This document shows positions 62,815 to 64,000 of a stretch of 64,000 nt of DNA, in pieces. The position numbers and the translations under genes were made by a program. A model generated the notes under the pieces. It saw only the letters and a list, made by a program, of their open reading frames with translations. It did no database searches and was not told the DNA's origin. Every line of letters starts with the position of its first letter. Position 1 is the first letter of the stretch. The stretch covers positions 1,736,001-1,800,000 of the forward strand of contig JACCLO010000010.1 in the NCBI GenBank assembly GCA_029448655.1. The letters are read 5' to 3'. The stretch is from Wolfiporia cocos. Taxonomy: Eukaryota; Basidiomycota; Agaricomycetes; Polyporales; Phaeolaceae.

Positions 62815-63475
62815 AGGACCGGAGTTGAATCGCAATTTAGCAAAATGCGACTGGTTGTCTTCTCCCATGGCTGATCCGCGTCTACGATATCCAATCTGGT
62901 CAGTCCCAACGATTTTTGCATCCACAGACACGGGGAAACGCACATTTGCATTCAGTCATCTCTGCTGCAAAGCAGCCCGCTCCGCTAAGATATGCGACCT
63001 CGTGAAGTGCGTTGGCGTCGCAGCGCATAGATCTCATGCAATATACATAGTACGTATCTGTTGTTGATTCATGCGCAAGCTATGGTAACGCTGTCGACTT
63101 GGGAATATCACCCAAGCGCCCGCCACGTTAATCTGACGTACAAAACCCGCATCATCGATAAGATACGTGAAGCTCCGAGCTGTCACATTTCGACGCAACG
63201 AGCATGGTCAATAACCGACGTTTGCAAGGAACCAGATCTGCATTGACGTTGTTCGCAAATTGAGGCTTGCGCCGCTAGACCACACCAGGTACAAGAGTTC
63301 ACGACCCAGCAGGTATTTCCCCCCGCAAGATACTCTGTAGGGAGTCCAAACATAGGTGAGCCACCGCAAGGAGAGCGACCAGTGCGTAGCGTAACTGCGA
63401 GCCCAGCTAGGAATCTGTCGAGCGATATCGGTCGACGTCAGCGCCTATCGGGCAAATGCAGTCTTCCCACGTGGG
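62815..63475 (-). repeat. segmental duplication, copy B distal part (unknown former gene)
   Basis: This is the reverse complement of the 31995-32700 segment and lies in the matching order relative to the zinc-finger copy. Homology begins at CCACGTG at both outer ends. It contains stops in every frame, so it is not an active gene. Confidence 0.8.
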
Positions 63476-64000
63476 GGGTGCAGTCTGCTTGGCCTCCCTT
63501 TGTTACGACCAAAGTTCTAAAAGCTCTTGCAGGCAGTGACTTTGGGCTTGGTAGCAACAAAAATACAACAGTGAAAGGCAACCATCGAAAACCGAATGAT
63601 ATCTATAACGATGCTTTATCAGAACGTCCGTCCCTTTTCTTTCCTGTCTCTGTCATCACGGCCGTTCCTCTTACCAATCCTAGGCCTTATGGTCTCCTCC
63701 TGTGCCTCCGACTTGGATTCGCCCTCTCTATCTGCGTCCTGATCGCCGACGTCTGACGCGCTAACACGATAACACGAGGCTCCAGTCGGAGCGCGTCAGC
63801 GCTTGTACTCCATCACATCACTGCAAGTGTAACGGCATACTGCGCGCCTTGAAAGAGATATTTGCCTTCACATGCCTTCAACTAACGATTGCGGGATGCG
63901 TAAAGTCCAGTATTATTCACCACCAGGACAGGGGTTGGCACTCGTCGAGATTCGCCACTATGCTACTGATATGAACATGGTCGATCAGCACCTATACGGC
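63476..64000. other. intergenic to window end
   Basis: No gene or repeat recognised; a 124-codon frame at 63382-63756 has no family support. Confidence 0.5.

Noticed and set aside
61250..63500. A second functional zinc-finger gene
   Set aside because: Stops, frameshifts, an insertion and lost Cys residues show that it is a pseudogene.
63382..63756. 124-codon open frame near the window end
   Set aside because: It overlaps degenerate duplicated sequence and has no recognisable domain.

Overview
The window is genomic DNA of a filamentous basidiomycete, most probably an Agaricomycete (Polyporales would fit, but the order is a guess). The genes are split by many 40-75 nt GT-AG introns, exons of 13-28 nt are common, eukaryotic housekeeping proteins are encoded on both strands, and the retroelement is of a tyrosine-recombinase type found in Agaricomycetes. 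Introns were placed by hand from reading frames, splice signals and family motifs; every spliced CDS listed closes in frame unless its entry says otherwise.

Layout. 0-2.4 kb: a head-to-head pair encoding the two halves of plant Tm-1 (a UPF0261 protein, cut by the window edge, and a TIM-barrel PEP-hydrolase-like protein). 4.1-5.1 kb: SFT2, a Golgi/endosome membrane-traffic protein. 5.3-12.3 kb (-): the giant nucleoporin Nup192/Nup205, divergent from NAA30 (NatC acetyltransferase, 12.7-13.6 kb). 14.1-16.6 kb (-): the ER chaperone KAR2/BiP with an HDEL end. 18.3-20.8 kb: an amino-acid/GABA permease. 21.5-23.5 kb: a mitochondrial acyl-CoA thioesterase (ACOT9 type). 24.8-25.9 kb: a zinc-finger protein. 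27.2-32.0 kb (-): a tyrosine-recombinase (Ngaro/DIRS-like) retrotransposon with open gag, RT-RNase H and recombinase frames. 34.2-36.0 kb: a C2H2 regulator-like gene. 38.3-39.4 kb (-): a decaying HNH-nuclease gene. 43.6-45.6 kb: a TKL-like kinase with a C-terminal Zn-binding domain. 48.8-51.4 kb: two unrecognised genes, one a small coiled-coil protein in 8 exons. 52.3-57.6 kb: TSC2/tuberin, convergent with GEN1/YEN1, a Holliday-junction resolvase (57.8-60.8 kb). 61.4-63.5 kb: an inverted, degenerate copy of the 32.0-36.0 kb segment.

Most genes are unrelated housekeeping functions: growth control (TSC2), recombination (GEN1), nuclear transport (Nup192), ER folding (KAR2), N-terminal acetylation (NAA30) and vesicle traffic (SFT2). 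The most unusual material is the accessory part. An inverted segmental duplication joins 32-36 kb with 61.4-63.5 kb. The retrotransposon lies exactly at one edge of it. The degenerate copy carries a 249-bp A-tailed insertion flanked by perfect 17-bp target-site duplications, and its zinc-finger homology ends in a 66-78 bp fold-back palindrome. The other notable system is the split Tm-1 pair, whose biochemical role is not established.
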